From NCBI GenBank assembly GCA_963971305.1, contig OZ020307.1, forward strand, positions 10,367,501-10,431,500: a stretch of DNA of 64,000 nt. Reading direction: 5' to 3'. The stretch is from Arcuatula senhousia. Its lineage: Eukaryota > Mollusca > Bivalvia > Mytilida > Mytilidae. The first letter of the stretch is position 1. Each line of letters opens with the position of its first letter. The notes under the pieces are model-generated. The model was not told the DNA's origin. It saw only the letters and a list, made by a program, of their open reading frames with translations, and did no database searches. The translations under genes and the position numbers were made by a program. Shown here in pieces: positions 1 to 12,300 of the stretch.

Positions 1-3000
1 CAGAACCTGTGATTGACCATTACTTACCTGTATATACCAGACGCAGTGTTTGCCCTCAGGACCAGCTGGATAGTTATCAGGGTAGTTGGGTGACACCAGA
101 ACCTGTGATTGACCATTACTTACCTGTATATACCAGACACAGCGTTTGCCCTCAGGACCGGCTGGATAGTTATCAGGGTAGTTGGGTGACACCAGAACCT
201 GTGATTGACCATTACTTACCTGTATATACCAGACACAGTTTTTGCCCACAGGACCGGCTGGATAGTGATCAGGGTAGTTGGGTGACACCAGAACCTGTGA
301 TTGACCATTACTTACCTGTATATACCAGACACAGCGTTTGCCCTCAGGACCAGCTGGAAAGTTATCAGGGTAGTTGGGGGACACCAGAACCTGTGATTGA
401 TCATTACTTACCTGTATATACCAGACACAGTGTTTGTCCTCAGGACCAGCTGGATAGTTATCAGGGTAGTTGGGAGACACCTGAACCTGTGATTGACCAT
501 TACTTACCTGTATATACCAGACACAGCGTTTGCCCTCAGGACCGGCTGGATAGTTATCAGGGTAGTTGGGAGACACCAGAACCTGTGATTGACCATTACT
601 TACCTGTCTATACCAGACACAGCGTTTGCCCTCAGGACCGGCTGGATAGTTATCAGGGTAGTTGGGTGACACCAGAACCTGTGATTGACCATTACTTACC
701 TGTATATACCAGACACAGCGTTTGCCCTCAGGACCGGCTGGATAGTTATCAGGGTAGTTGGGAGACACCAGAACCTGTGATTGACCATTACTTACCTGTA
801 TATACCAGACACAGTGTTTGCCCTCAGGACAGGCTGGATAGTGATCAGGGTAGTTGGGTGACACCAGAACCTGTGATTGACCATTACTTACCTGTATATA
901 CCAGACACAGCGTTTGCCCTCAGGACCGGCTGGATAGTTATCAGGGTAGTTGGGTGACACCAGAACCTGTGATTGACCATTACTTACCTGTATATACCAG
1001 ACACAGCGTTTGCCCTCAGGACCGGCTGGATAGTTATCAGGGTAGTTGGGTGACACCAGAACCTGTGATTGACCATTACTTACCTGTATATACCAGACAC
1101 AGTTTTTGCCCACAGGACCGGCTGGATAGTGATCAGGGTAGATAGGAGACACCAGAACCTGTGATTGACCATTACTTACCTGTATATACCAGACACAGCG
1201 TTTGCCCTCAGGACCAGCTGGAAAGTTATCAGGGTAGTTGGGGGACACCAGAACCTGTGATTGATCATTACTTACCTGTATATACCAGACACAGTGTTTG
1301 TCCTCAGGACCAGCTGGATAGTTATCAGGGTAGTTGGGAGACACCTGAACCTGTGATTGACCATTACTTACCTGTATATACCAGACACAGCGTTTGCCCT
1401 CAGGACCGGCTGGATAGTTATCAGGGTAGTTGGGAGACACCAGAACCTGTGATTGACCATTACTTACCTGTCTATACCAGACACAGCGTTTGCCCTCAGG
1501 ACCGGCTGGATAGTTATCAGGGTAGTTGGGAGACACCAGAACCTGTGATTGACCATTACTTACCTGTATATACCAGACGCAGTGTTTGCCCTCAGGACCG
1601 GCTGGATAGTTATCAGGGTAGTTGGGTGACACCAGAACCTGTGATTGACCATTACTTACCTGTATATACCAGACATAGCGTTTGCCCTCAGGACCGGCTG
1701 GATAGTTATCAGGATAGTTGGGAGACACCAGAACCTGTGATTGGCCATTACTTACCTGTATATACCAGACACAGTGTTTGTCCTCAGGACCGGCTGGATA
1801 GCTATCAGGGTAGTTGGGTGACACCAGAACCTGTGATTGACCATAACTTACCTGTATATACCAGACACAGTGTTTGCCCTCAGGACTGGCTGGATAGTTA
1901 TCAGGATAGTTGGGAGACATCAGAACCTGTGATTGGCCATTACTTACCTGTATATACCAGACACAGTGTTTGCCCTCAGGACCGGCTGGATAGTTATCAG
2001 GGTAGTTGGGCGACACCAGAACCTGTGATTGACCATTACTTACCTGTATATACCAGACACAGTGTTTGCCCTCAGGACCGGCTGGATAGTTATCAGGGTA
2101 GTTGGGTGACACCAGAACCTGTGATTGGCCATTACTTACCTGTATATACCAGACACAGCATTTGCCCTCAGGACTGGCTGGATAGTTATCAGGATAGTTG
2201 GGAGACATCAGAACCTGTGATTGGCCATTACTTACCTGTATATACCAGACACAGTGTTTGCCCTCAGGACCGGCTGGATAGTTATCAGGGTAGTTGGGCG
2301 ACACCAGAACCTGTGATTGACCATTACTTACCTGTATATACCAGACACAGTGTTTGCCCTCAGGACAGGCTGGATAGTGATCAGGGTAGTTGGGTGACAC
2401 CAGAACCTGTGATTGACCATTACTTACCTGTATATACCAGACACAGCGTTTGCCCTCAGGACCGGCTGGATAGTTATCAGGGTAGTTGGGTGACACCAGA
2501 ACCTGTTATTGACCATTACTTACCTGTATATACCAGACACAGTGTTTGCCCTCAGGACCAGCTGGATAGTTATCAGGGTAGATAGGAGACACCAGAACCT
2601 GTGATTGGCCATTACTTACCTGTATATACCAGACACAGCGTTTGCCCTCAGGACCGGCTGGATAGTTATCAGGGTAGTTTGGAGACACCAGAACCTGTGA
2701 TTGGCCATTACTTACCTGTATATACCAGACACAGTGTTTGCCCTCAGGACCGGCTGGATAGTTATCAGGATAGTTGGGTGACACCAGAACCTGTGATTGG
2801 CCATTACTTACCTGTATATACCAGACACAGCGTTTGCCCTCAGGACCGGCTGGATAGTTATCAGGATAGTTGGGTGACACCAGAACCTGTGATTGGCCAT
2901 TACTTACCTGTATATACCAGACACAGTGTTTGCCCTCAGGACCGGCTGGATAGTTATCAGGATAGTTGGGTGACACCAGAACCTGTGATTGACCATTACT

Positions 3001-3290
3001 TACCTGTATATACCAGACACAGGGTTTGCCCTCAGGACCGGCTGGATAGTGATCAGGGTAGTTGGGTGACACCAGAACCTGTGATTGATCATTACTTACC
3101 TGTATATACCAGACACAGTGTTTGCCCTCAGGACTGGCTGGATAGTTATCAGGATAGTTGGGTGACACCAGAACCTGTGATTGACCATTACTTACCTGTA
3201 TATACCAGACACAGCGTTTGCCCTCAGGACCGGCTGGATAGTGATCAGGGTAGTTAGGTGACACCAGAACCTGTGATTGACTGTTAGTTA
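1..3290 (-). repeat. 96-bp tandem array of a CUB-exon/intron-border unit, about 34 copies
   Basis: The period is exactly 96 bp (the same landmark falls at 10, 106 ... 3274), and the array runs off the left edge. In the minus frame each unit reads SQVLVSPNYPDNYPAGPEG then KHCVWYIQVSNGQ. Comparison with the unique exon start shows that the unit is 87 nt of CUB exon plus GTAAGTAAT, the first nine bases of its intron. The nine intronic bases are read as V-S-N. Only one minus-frame stop occurs (2506-2508), and 1-2505 is fully open. The plus strand is also largely open because the period is divisible by three. Superunits of 864 bp (nine units) and 288 bp (three units) are visible. Confidence 0.95.
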
Positions 3291-3317
3291 ATATTATCTT
3301 GCCTCCACAATCAGCAT
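2506..3317 (-). CDS. Astacin gene exon 9: CUB-domain start, tandemly amplified
   Basis: The acceptor is ATTTTAG|ATGCTG. The sequence opens DADCGGKIILTNSQSQVLVS then PNYPDHYP, the classic CUB start (CGG...SPNYPxxYP...CxW). It ends its unique part at RCVWYIQ, exactly at a CAG|GTAAGT donor (exon end 3196). If that donor is ignored, the frame runs through eight 32-residue repeats to TAA at 2506-2508. The remaining roughly 75 residues of a normal CUB domain (110 residues) are absent from the window. Two 3' ends are possible: exon 3317-3196 spliced to an exon past the left edge, or the longer repeat-coding exon given here. Confidence 0.65.
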
Positions 3318-6300
3318 CTAAAATCAAAAGTTACATTTATCAAAACTAGAAAAACTGTGAGCAGCAGCTCACAAATAAATACCCCCCGCCCCAAAAAAAA
3401 CTTATCAGATAAAAAAAAATTAAATAGGTGGTGCACATCTATATTATGTCACAAAGATTGTGTGAAAGTTTCATGAAAATCCATCAAGGGGTTTAGGAGG
3501 AGTTGGGGATAAAAGATGGATAACCGGCCAAGTCCATGTTTTGCTTTGGGAAACCCCAAAAATCATTCTGATCAAATTTTAAAATAGTAAGTGCACATCT
3601 ACATTATGTCACAAAGATTGTGTGTAATTCTTCTGAAAATCCATCAAGGGGTTTAGGAGGAGTTGGGGATAAAAGATGGGTAACCGGCCAAGTCCATGTT
3701 TTGCTTTGGGAAACCCAAAAAATCATTCTGATCAAATTTTAAAATAGTAGGTGCACATGTACATTATGTTACAAAGATTGTGTGTAGGTTTAATGAAAAT
3801 CCATTGAGGGATTTAGGAGGAGTTGCGGATAAGAGATGGGTACCCCCTTGTAGTCGAATGGCTAAGTACATGTTTTGCTATTGGAAATCCCAAAAATTAT
3901 TCTGATCAAATTCTAAAATAGTAGGTGCGCATCTACATTATGTCACAAAGATTGTGTAAAGGTTTCATTTATTCCATCAAGGGGTTTAGAACGAGTTGTG
4001 GATAAGAGATGGTACCCCCATGTAGTAGAATGGCTAAGTCCATGTTTTGCCATGGAAAACCCCCAAAAATATTCTGATCAAAATCTAAAATAGTAGGTGC
4101 ACAAAAACTGCACATCTACATTATGTCGCAAAGATTGTGTGTAAGTTTCATCAAAATCCATCAAAGGGTTTAAGAGGAGTTGCGGATAAGAGATTGGTAC
4201 CCCAATGTAGTCGAATGGCTAAGTCCATGTTTTGCTATGGGAAACCCAAAAAATCATTCTGATCAAATTTTAAAATAATGGATGCAAATCTACATTATGT
4301 CGCAAAGATTGTGTTTAAGTTTCAGGAAAATCTATCAAGGGGTTTAGGAGGAGGTGTGGATAAGAGATTGGCATGTTAAGTGTTCAAGAGACATTTTGTT
4401 GCTGCAACTCCACTGAATCTGTTTCCTTTCTGAAGCATGTCTGCTATAATAATTCTAAATTTGGGAGTTCTTATTCTAATATGGGGCAAAAATCCATGAG
4501 TAAAAGCTGGTCCTTCCCTCTCAAAAGTGGTGGAAATTTTCAGCCTATGTGCCAGTAAAGCATATAACAAATTGAGCCAAAAATATGAAATTATTATCAT
4601 GAGAGAAACTTTAAAAAGTGTGTAAGAACCATATAATGAATATTTTACGAACCTACTTATTCTTAAAATGGCACAACAAAAGTTATGATGTTATGTTTCC
4701 TTAGAATTAACTATCACATAAATCCTTGTGTCTTTAGAGCTTTATGCATCTTAATAACTATACCTACCTGTGTCTGGAGTTTCACAGTGTGTCCCTGTCA
4801 TAAACTTAGGACAAACACAGTTACAGTTCATGTCTAAATATCCTGTATTCTGGCAAACCTTGGAACATGATTCTGCAAATAAACAAGGAATATATGAATG
4901 GATAACAATGATATATGAATGTACATTAGATGTTATTTAAGGCTGAACAATCCCTAGAACATGATGGAGTTCATTGAACAAGACAGGCGACTGACTCTAG
5001 CTTATTCATCTGCATTGTTTCATAGAGAGGGTAGGATCATACATAAAAAAATTTCAAGACTGCACACCCTATTTTTTATTAGAAATTCATCTGAAAACAA
5101 GAGGCTGCCAGGAGCCTGAATCGCTAACCTGACTTTTCCATATCAAAATTAAACTTGTCATATTACTATCACCCTGTATACAAATTTTCATTGAAATCAA
5201 GTTGTTGAAGTTTTGATGAAAAAATGATGACAATAAAAAAAAATAGGGCATGTAATGGGACATTAAATGATACCCCGCCACGTTATAATATCAAAAGTTC
5301 ATAAAATTTGATTTCAAAGTGGCCTTTCTCGAAAACTATTTTTCATATCAAGCTGGAAATTGAACTTGACCTGTATTTTATTGTACTCAATAGCTGTACA
5401 AAATATCATTCAAATCCTTTGACGCGTTTTCAAGTTATTGGTCGGAAACTCAAAATTTCATGAAATTTGATTTTTCAAAGTTGCCTATCTCGAAAATTAT
5501 TTATTGGATCATGCTGGAAATCAAACTTGACCTGTATTTTATTGTACTAAACAGCTGTGCAAAATATCATTCAAATCCTTTGACGCGTTTTCAAGTTATT
5601 GGTCGGAAACTCAAAATTTCATGAAATTTGATTTTTCAAAGTGGCCTATCTCGAAAACTATTTTTTGGATCATGCTGGAAATCGAACTTGACCTGTATTT
5701 TATTGTACTAAACAGCTGTGCAAAATATCATTCAAATCCTTTGACGCGTTTTCAAGTTATTGGTCGGAAACCTTCGGGGGACGGACAGACAGACGGACGG
5801 ACGGACGGACGGACGGACAGACACCGAAAAAAACTGAGGGTATAACATAATAACTTCGTGTGGCGGGGTATAAAAATTGACACAAAATTGAACTCAGCAT
5901 ACCACTATTACCTTTTATACCAATTTTCATCAAAATTGGAGAAAGTTTAATTTTTGGCAGGAAAATGGCGGTCATTTTGAAAATGGTCCACTAAAAAAAA
6001 TTTGATAATGAAAATGAACTCAGCATACCATTAATACCTTAAAAATGTTTTTTATCAAAATTGAACCAAGTTAAATTTTTGGCAGAAAAAAAAGTGGCGA
6101 ATTACGTCCCTTTGTTTTCAATATTTTGCTGGTAAAATTAGAACCGCACGACCATTTTCAAATTTTTTTTTGCAGATGTTAGATTTTTTTTTGTTCCCAC
6201 TATACCATTAAAAGAATTACCCAATTCCAGCCGGTTTAAGTATGTTTGCCAAAATTCAGTGTAAATGGTCATTTTAGACATTCTATGGGAAATAACTGCA

Positions 6301-9300
6301 AAAACGGTTGGTCTTACAATGATGACCCTGTTACAAAATTTGTAGATCTTGATGTGTTTAACATTATACAATTTCAATTTCTCAAATATCTTATATAGTT
6401 TTCAAGATATTGAGCTTCAAAAGTGCAAAATGCATCAAAAATCAAGAACAAGAGGCTCCCAAGCCTATGAAGAACTTTGTATGGCTGAATAAGCTGAACA
6501 TTTAAGCAAGCAACAGCTTTTCTCGATTTGCAATAGTTTTATCTATAGGCCAAAAACACTATTTTTCGCATTAAAGGGGCTGTAACCCCTTTAAGGGGTT
6601 ATCTGACAACTTCGACCCTATGAAGACTTTTGTAGAGCTAAATGAGCTGAACATTTAAGCAAGCAACAGCTTTTCTTTATCTGCAAAAGTTTGCATTCTA
6701 TAGGCCAAAAACACTATTTTTGGCCTTTAAGGGGCTGTAACCCCTATAAGGGGTCATCTGACAACTTCGACCCTATGAAGACTTTTGTAGAGCTAAATGA
6801 GATGAACATTTAAGCAAGCAACAGCTTTTCTCTATCTGCAATAGTTTGCATTCTATAGGCCAAAAACACTATTTTTGGCCTTTAAGGGGCTGTAACCCCT
6901 ATAAGGGGTCATCTGACAACTTGGACCCTATGGAGACTTTTGTAGAGCTAAATGAGCTGAACATTTAAGCAAGCAACAGCTTTTCTCTATCTGCAATAGT
7001 TTTAATTCTACAGGCTAAAAACACTATTTTTCGCATTAAAGGGGCTGTAACCCCTTTAAGGGGTATCTGACAACTTCGACCCTATGAAGACTTTTGTAGA
7101 GCTAAATGAGCTGAACATTTAAGCAAGCAACAGCTTTTCTCTATCTGCAATAGTTTTCATTCTATACGCCAAAAACATGAAAAAATGCTATTTTTCACCT
7201 TTAAGGGGCCGTAACCCCTATAAGGGGTCATCTGACAACTTCGACCAAATGGAGACTTTGGTAGAACTTTTGATCCTGAAGCAGTAAGGTGGCATCAGAT
7301 TTCATCTATCTCTTATACTTTTTGAATTACTAGCCAAAAACAGTAGTCTGACCCCCCTGGTCTATTTTTAGTAACGGTCGCCATGTTTTTTGACGGATCA
7401 AAAATCCAAACAAAAGTTTGGTGCAGGACACCCTAAGGATCAACCATACCAAGTTTCATTGAATTCTGTTCAGTAGTTTCAGAGGAGAAAATTTTTGAAA
7501 AATTGTTAACGGACGACGACGACGACGACGACGACGGACGCCAAGTGATGGCAATAGCTCACATGGACCTTTGGTCCAGGTGAGCTAAAAACTCCTACAC
7601 TGGTAGTGGAATCTTCTAGAAAATTTCAGGGCAGGTAGATCTTGTCATGCTGGTCACTGTCACCCATGCCAGAATTTTGATATCTGTGATTGTTTTTGAG
7701 TTATTTGCAAAAAAGCTGTTTTACCCCTCTGTTTTATTTTTAGATACAGCGGTCATGTTTTTCATTAGAACAATTTAAAATGAGAATCGTTTATAAACAA
7801 CATGTCATATATCATTCCTACAAAGTTTTAGCCAAATTGGTTTATTGGTTTCAGAGGAGAAGATTTTTGAAATTGTTTACAGACAACGGACAAGGACAGA
7901 CCCATAGTGATGGCATAAGCTCACATTGCCTTTGGCAAGGTGAGCTAATAACAAACCTAATTAATATTGGAATGCCTTGAGCACAACTAAAGGTGAAGTA
8001 ATTTACATGTAGCCATAAAAATAAATGTCTTCAAAATACTATTTGCCGAGTTTACTTCTAGCCAAAAATGCCATTTTAAACAAAAATATATAGTTTTTTT
8101 TAAGTAACACATTTTTTCAAACATCATGAAATTTAATGCCCATTGGACAATTTTTCTCACCAGGAACACACTGATATAGATCCAAAAGTCTTTTGACGTC
8201 ATAGAATGAAAAGAATGGTGCTTCTTTAACCCACTTGCTGACTCCATACAGCAGGTAGTTATCATTTATTGTGGTTTTCTGTCAAATAAAGTGAAAAAAT
8301 AATTGATTGATTGAAGCATATTCCCTATTTTCATAAATAGTGAGTTATCTCCCATTAACAAGATTTGTCCTCCATTATGGTATGTAAATTACATTGCAAT
8401 GAATGGGAAAACATGTTATATACCTTTTTCAAAATAATTGTATTTTACATTTGGACAAAAAATAAATGCAGAAAAACTTATTTTTCCAAACAGTAACTAG
8501 TATAAAAAACCTTCTGGAAAGAGAAGATAACTCTGCAAATGGGAGATAACTCACAATATACAAAAATAGGGAACATGCAACATGAAAAATCTAAAAGGAA
8601 AGATAACAGACAAAACCAGTAAATACCAACAAGAACCGCATGAAGAAACAGGCAACACAAAAACAAAAGAATAGCAATCAACAATGATAATGACAAGGTA
8701 TTCTTTATTATTATTTCTGCATCCATTTTTGTATATTGTGAGTTAGGTCTCAAATAACCCTTTTGACGTTCACATTCATTTTCAGCTTAAAATCTTCATT
8801 TTCTAAATTTTTGCTTGAACAAATACGGGTAAGATGGTACACATGTTATATATCATTGCGAAGCTAATAAAGTTTGCTGTCTAATGCTGGTATAAAACCT
8901 TCACCATCAAGGATTACTTTTTTCACAAACTTGGATTGTTTACAAAATGCTCAAAATACCCTTATTACCATGCTTTCCGGTCTTCCACATGGAGCCTTTT
9001 CACACAGCCATGTAAACAAAATTCATACACTTGTCAAAAATGAATCAAGGATATTTAAAATGAGTGAATCTTTAGGTTTCATTTGATTGTACACATGATT
9101 CCATTATTAATCCAATAAAACTTTGACAATTACAAACAATAACACTTCACTTTTTATTTTTAATGGACTATTTGAGGGAGGGACCAATTGACCCGGAAGG
9201 GGTTAATGAGACCTTAAAATAACACAATGCACCAGATAATCATATTTGAATATGAAAATAAAAAGAGGAGGATTTTTTGAATTTATTAAGCCCTCATACA

Positions 9301-12300
9301 AGCCAAGGAGTTGTGCGGTTTTGATTTTATGGGCATTTGAAATAGGGGTGTACCATGAGAAAACCTTAAAAAGTTGACGTCGCATAAAATTTTCTATGTT
9401 AAATGGCTTAGACTTTACTCTATTCACTCTCTCACAATTAAAACATTTTTTTATAGGTAGAGTAACATTGCAGTGACTTTATTTAAATGGTCTAAGGGCA
9501 GACAACTCTATGAAAAAATAAAAACAGGCATCAGCATATGAAATAATCAACATTTTGTCGTGTCGCGAGCAAGAAAATCTCCTTATTTTCAATCGTTCGA
9601 GCCTAAATTTCTGTTTAAAAGTTTAAAATAGGCATCAAACAATATTTCTTTTCCTATATGAGGGTAAATACAGTGCCAAAAAGCAAAAAATACAATGGTT
9701 GCTAAGGGGGTACCATTGTGAAACTACCAGGATAGCCTACAGAAGACACAAATAAGCTGTATTCTTAAGGTCTCAAATAACCCTTTTGACGTTCACATTC
9801 ATTTTCAGCTTAAAATCTTCATTTTCTAAATTTTTGCTTGAACAAATACGGGTAAGATGGTACACATGTTATATATCATTGCGAAGCTAATAAAGTTTGC
9901 TGTCTAATGCTGGTATAAAACCTTCACCATCAAGGATTACTTTTTTCACAAACTTGGATTGTTTACAAAATGCTCAAAATACCCTTATTACCATGCTTTC
10001 CGGTCTTCCACATGGAGCCTTTTCACACAGCCATGTAAACAAAATTCATACACTTGTCAAAAATGAATCAAGGATATTTAAAATGAGTGAATCTTTAGGT
10101 TTCATTTGATTGTACACATGATTCCATTATTAATCCAATAAAACTTTGACAATTACAAACAATAACACTTCACTTTTTATTTTTAATGGACTATTTGAGG
10201 GAGGGACCAATTGACCCGGAAGGGGTTAATGAGACCTTAAAATAACACAATGCACCAGATAATCATATTTGAATATGAAAATAAAAAGAGGAGGATTTTT
10301 TGAATTTATTAAGCCCTCATACAAGCCAAGGAGTTGTGCGGTTTTGATTTTATGGGCATTTGAAATAGGGGTGTACCATGAGAAAACCTTAAAAAGTTGA
10401 CGTCGCATAAAATTTTCTATGTTAAATGGCTTAGACTTTACTCTATTCACTCTCTCACAATTAAAACATTTTTTTATAGGTAGAGTAACATTGCAGTGAC
10501 TTTATTTAAATGGTCTAAGGGCAGACAACTCTATGAAAAAATAAAAACAGGCATCAGCATATGAAATAATCAACATTTTGTCGTGTCGCGAGCAAGAAAA
10601 TCTCCTTATTTTCAATCGTTCGAGCCTAAATTTCTGTTTAAAAGTTTAAAATAGGCATCAAACAATATTTCTTTTCCTATATGAGGGTAAATACAGTGCC
10701 AAAAAGCAAAAAATACAATGGTTGCTAAGGGGGTACCATTGTGAAACTACCAGGATAGCCTACAGAAGACACAAATAAGCTGTATTCTTAAGGTCTCAAA
10801 TAACCCTTTTGACGTTCACATTCATTTTCAGCTTAAAATCTTCATTTTCTAAATTTTTGCTTGAACAAATACGGGTAAGATGGTACACATGTTATATATC
10901 ATTGCGAAGCTAATAAAGTTTGCTGTCTAATGCTGGTATAAAACCTTCACCATCAAGGATTACTTTTTTCACAAACTTGGATTGTTTACAAAATGCTCAA
11001 AATACCCTTATTACCATGCTTTCCGGTCTTCCACATGGAGCCTTTTCACACAGCCATGTAAACAAAATTCATACACTTGTCAAAAATGAATCAAGGATAT
11101 TTAAAATGAGTGAATCTTTAGGTTTCATTTGATTGTACACATGATTCCATTATTAATCCAATAAAACTTTGACAATTACAAACAATAACACTTCACTTTT
11201 TATTTTTAATGGACTATTTGAGGGAGGGACCAATTGACCCGGAAGGGGTTAATGAGACCTTATCTCCCATATGCAGAGTTATCTTCTCTTTCCAGAAGGT
11301 TTTTTATTCTGCATTTATTTTTAGGCAGAGCCTTATAGCGTCATAAAGCTATCTGATTTTCGCGTTTTTTTTTCGTCTAGACAGGGTAAATTGGTCAGTC
11401 AATATTGCTACCAGAGGATCTATTACAGAACATTATTCGTGTATTGTATTTTAAATGTTATACGAATTGTCCAAAATAAGAGGTACATATTTATACCTCA
11501 ACAAAAATGCGATATAAACGTGCACTACATATCGTGTATCAATACTCGTTGACGTTTACTTAAGCATTTTTTACCTTTGACCTTTGATCAAGTGGGCGGA
11601 GCTTAATTACAGATTTCTTAACAAATGTGTAAGTGTGCGGAGGAAACAAACAAAACTAATGTGCTATGTTTCGAGTTTATGAAACACAGATCGTTTTTTT
11701 TTTTTTTAGTGCTTAGATTTAGCTCTGCCTTTACACGCTTTAGCGCTTTGATTTAATCTGTTGACAAAAAGAACGATGACGTTCCATCCTTGTATTGGAT
11801 TCCAAAGTTACATAAAACTCCATACAAGCAACGATTTATTGCTGGGTCATCCAAATGTACAACTAAGCCTCTTACAGTTTTGTTAACATCAATATTGACG
11901 GCAATAAAATCAAGCCTTCAAAAGTATTTCGATTGTTGCTACTCTAGAAATGGCGTCAATCAAATGTGGATTCTCAAAAATTCTAAAGAACTGATGGAAA
12001 ATATCCATTCTAAGTCATTTTCATCATGCAATAGCATTTAAACGTTTGATTTCTCTACATTATATACTTCAATTCCACATTCACAATTAAAATCTCGTTT
12101 GGCACAGCTGATTAAACGTAGCTTTATCAAAAAGAACGGAAAACGCAGGTACAAGTATTTGGTAGTCGGTTATAAAAAGACTTACTTTGTCATCCAAGAG
12201 TCTAGCAAGAAAAACAAATTTACAGAAGATCAAATAATAGAAATGCTCAACTTTCTAATCGACAACATATTTGTACAGTTTGGTGGACCTGTTTTTCAGC

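Noticed and set aside
9..3257. Three long plus-strand open frames (378, 474 and 218 codons) over the 96-bp array
   Set aside because: They are shadows: the period is divisible by three, so both strands stay open. The minus frame has the CUB motif, joins the EGF exon in phase and shows mainly synonymous variation; the plus frame does not.
1..3290. CRISPR-like array
   Set aside because: Units are near-identical throughout without unique spacers, the period is coding, and the genome is eukaryotic.
1..3290. Each unit as an independent 75-nt exon (TCACAG|GTTCTGG to CAG|GTAAGT)
   Set aside because: The donor is perfect, but the acceptor has no pyrimidine tract and adjacent units leave only 21 nt for an intron. 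Kept only as a remote option.
4880..5040. Possible extra exon (minus frame with MNKLESVACLVQ)
   Set aside because: Exons 7 and 8 already join in phase; no splice pair or domain supports an extra exon.
7987..8265. 92-codon minus-strand open frame over exon 7
   Set aside because: Wrong frame. The phase-matched frame beside it ends in DVKRLLDLYQC, the astacin C-terminus, with proper splice sites.
8874..11132. Repeated 70- and 74-codon frames in the 1,023-bp units
   Set aside because: They exist in every copy only because the DNA is duplicated; no motif, signal or splice context.
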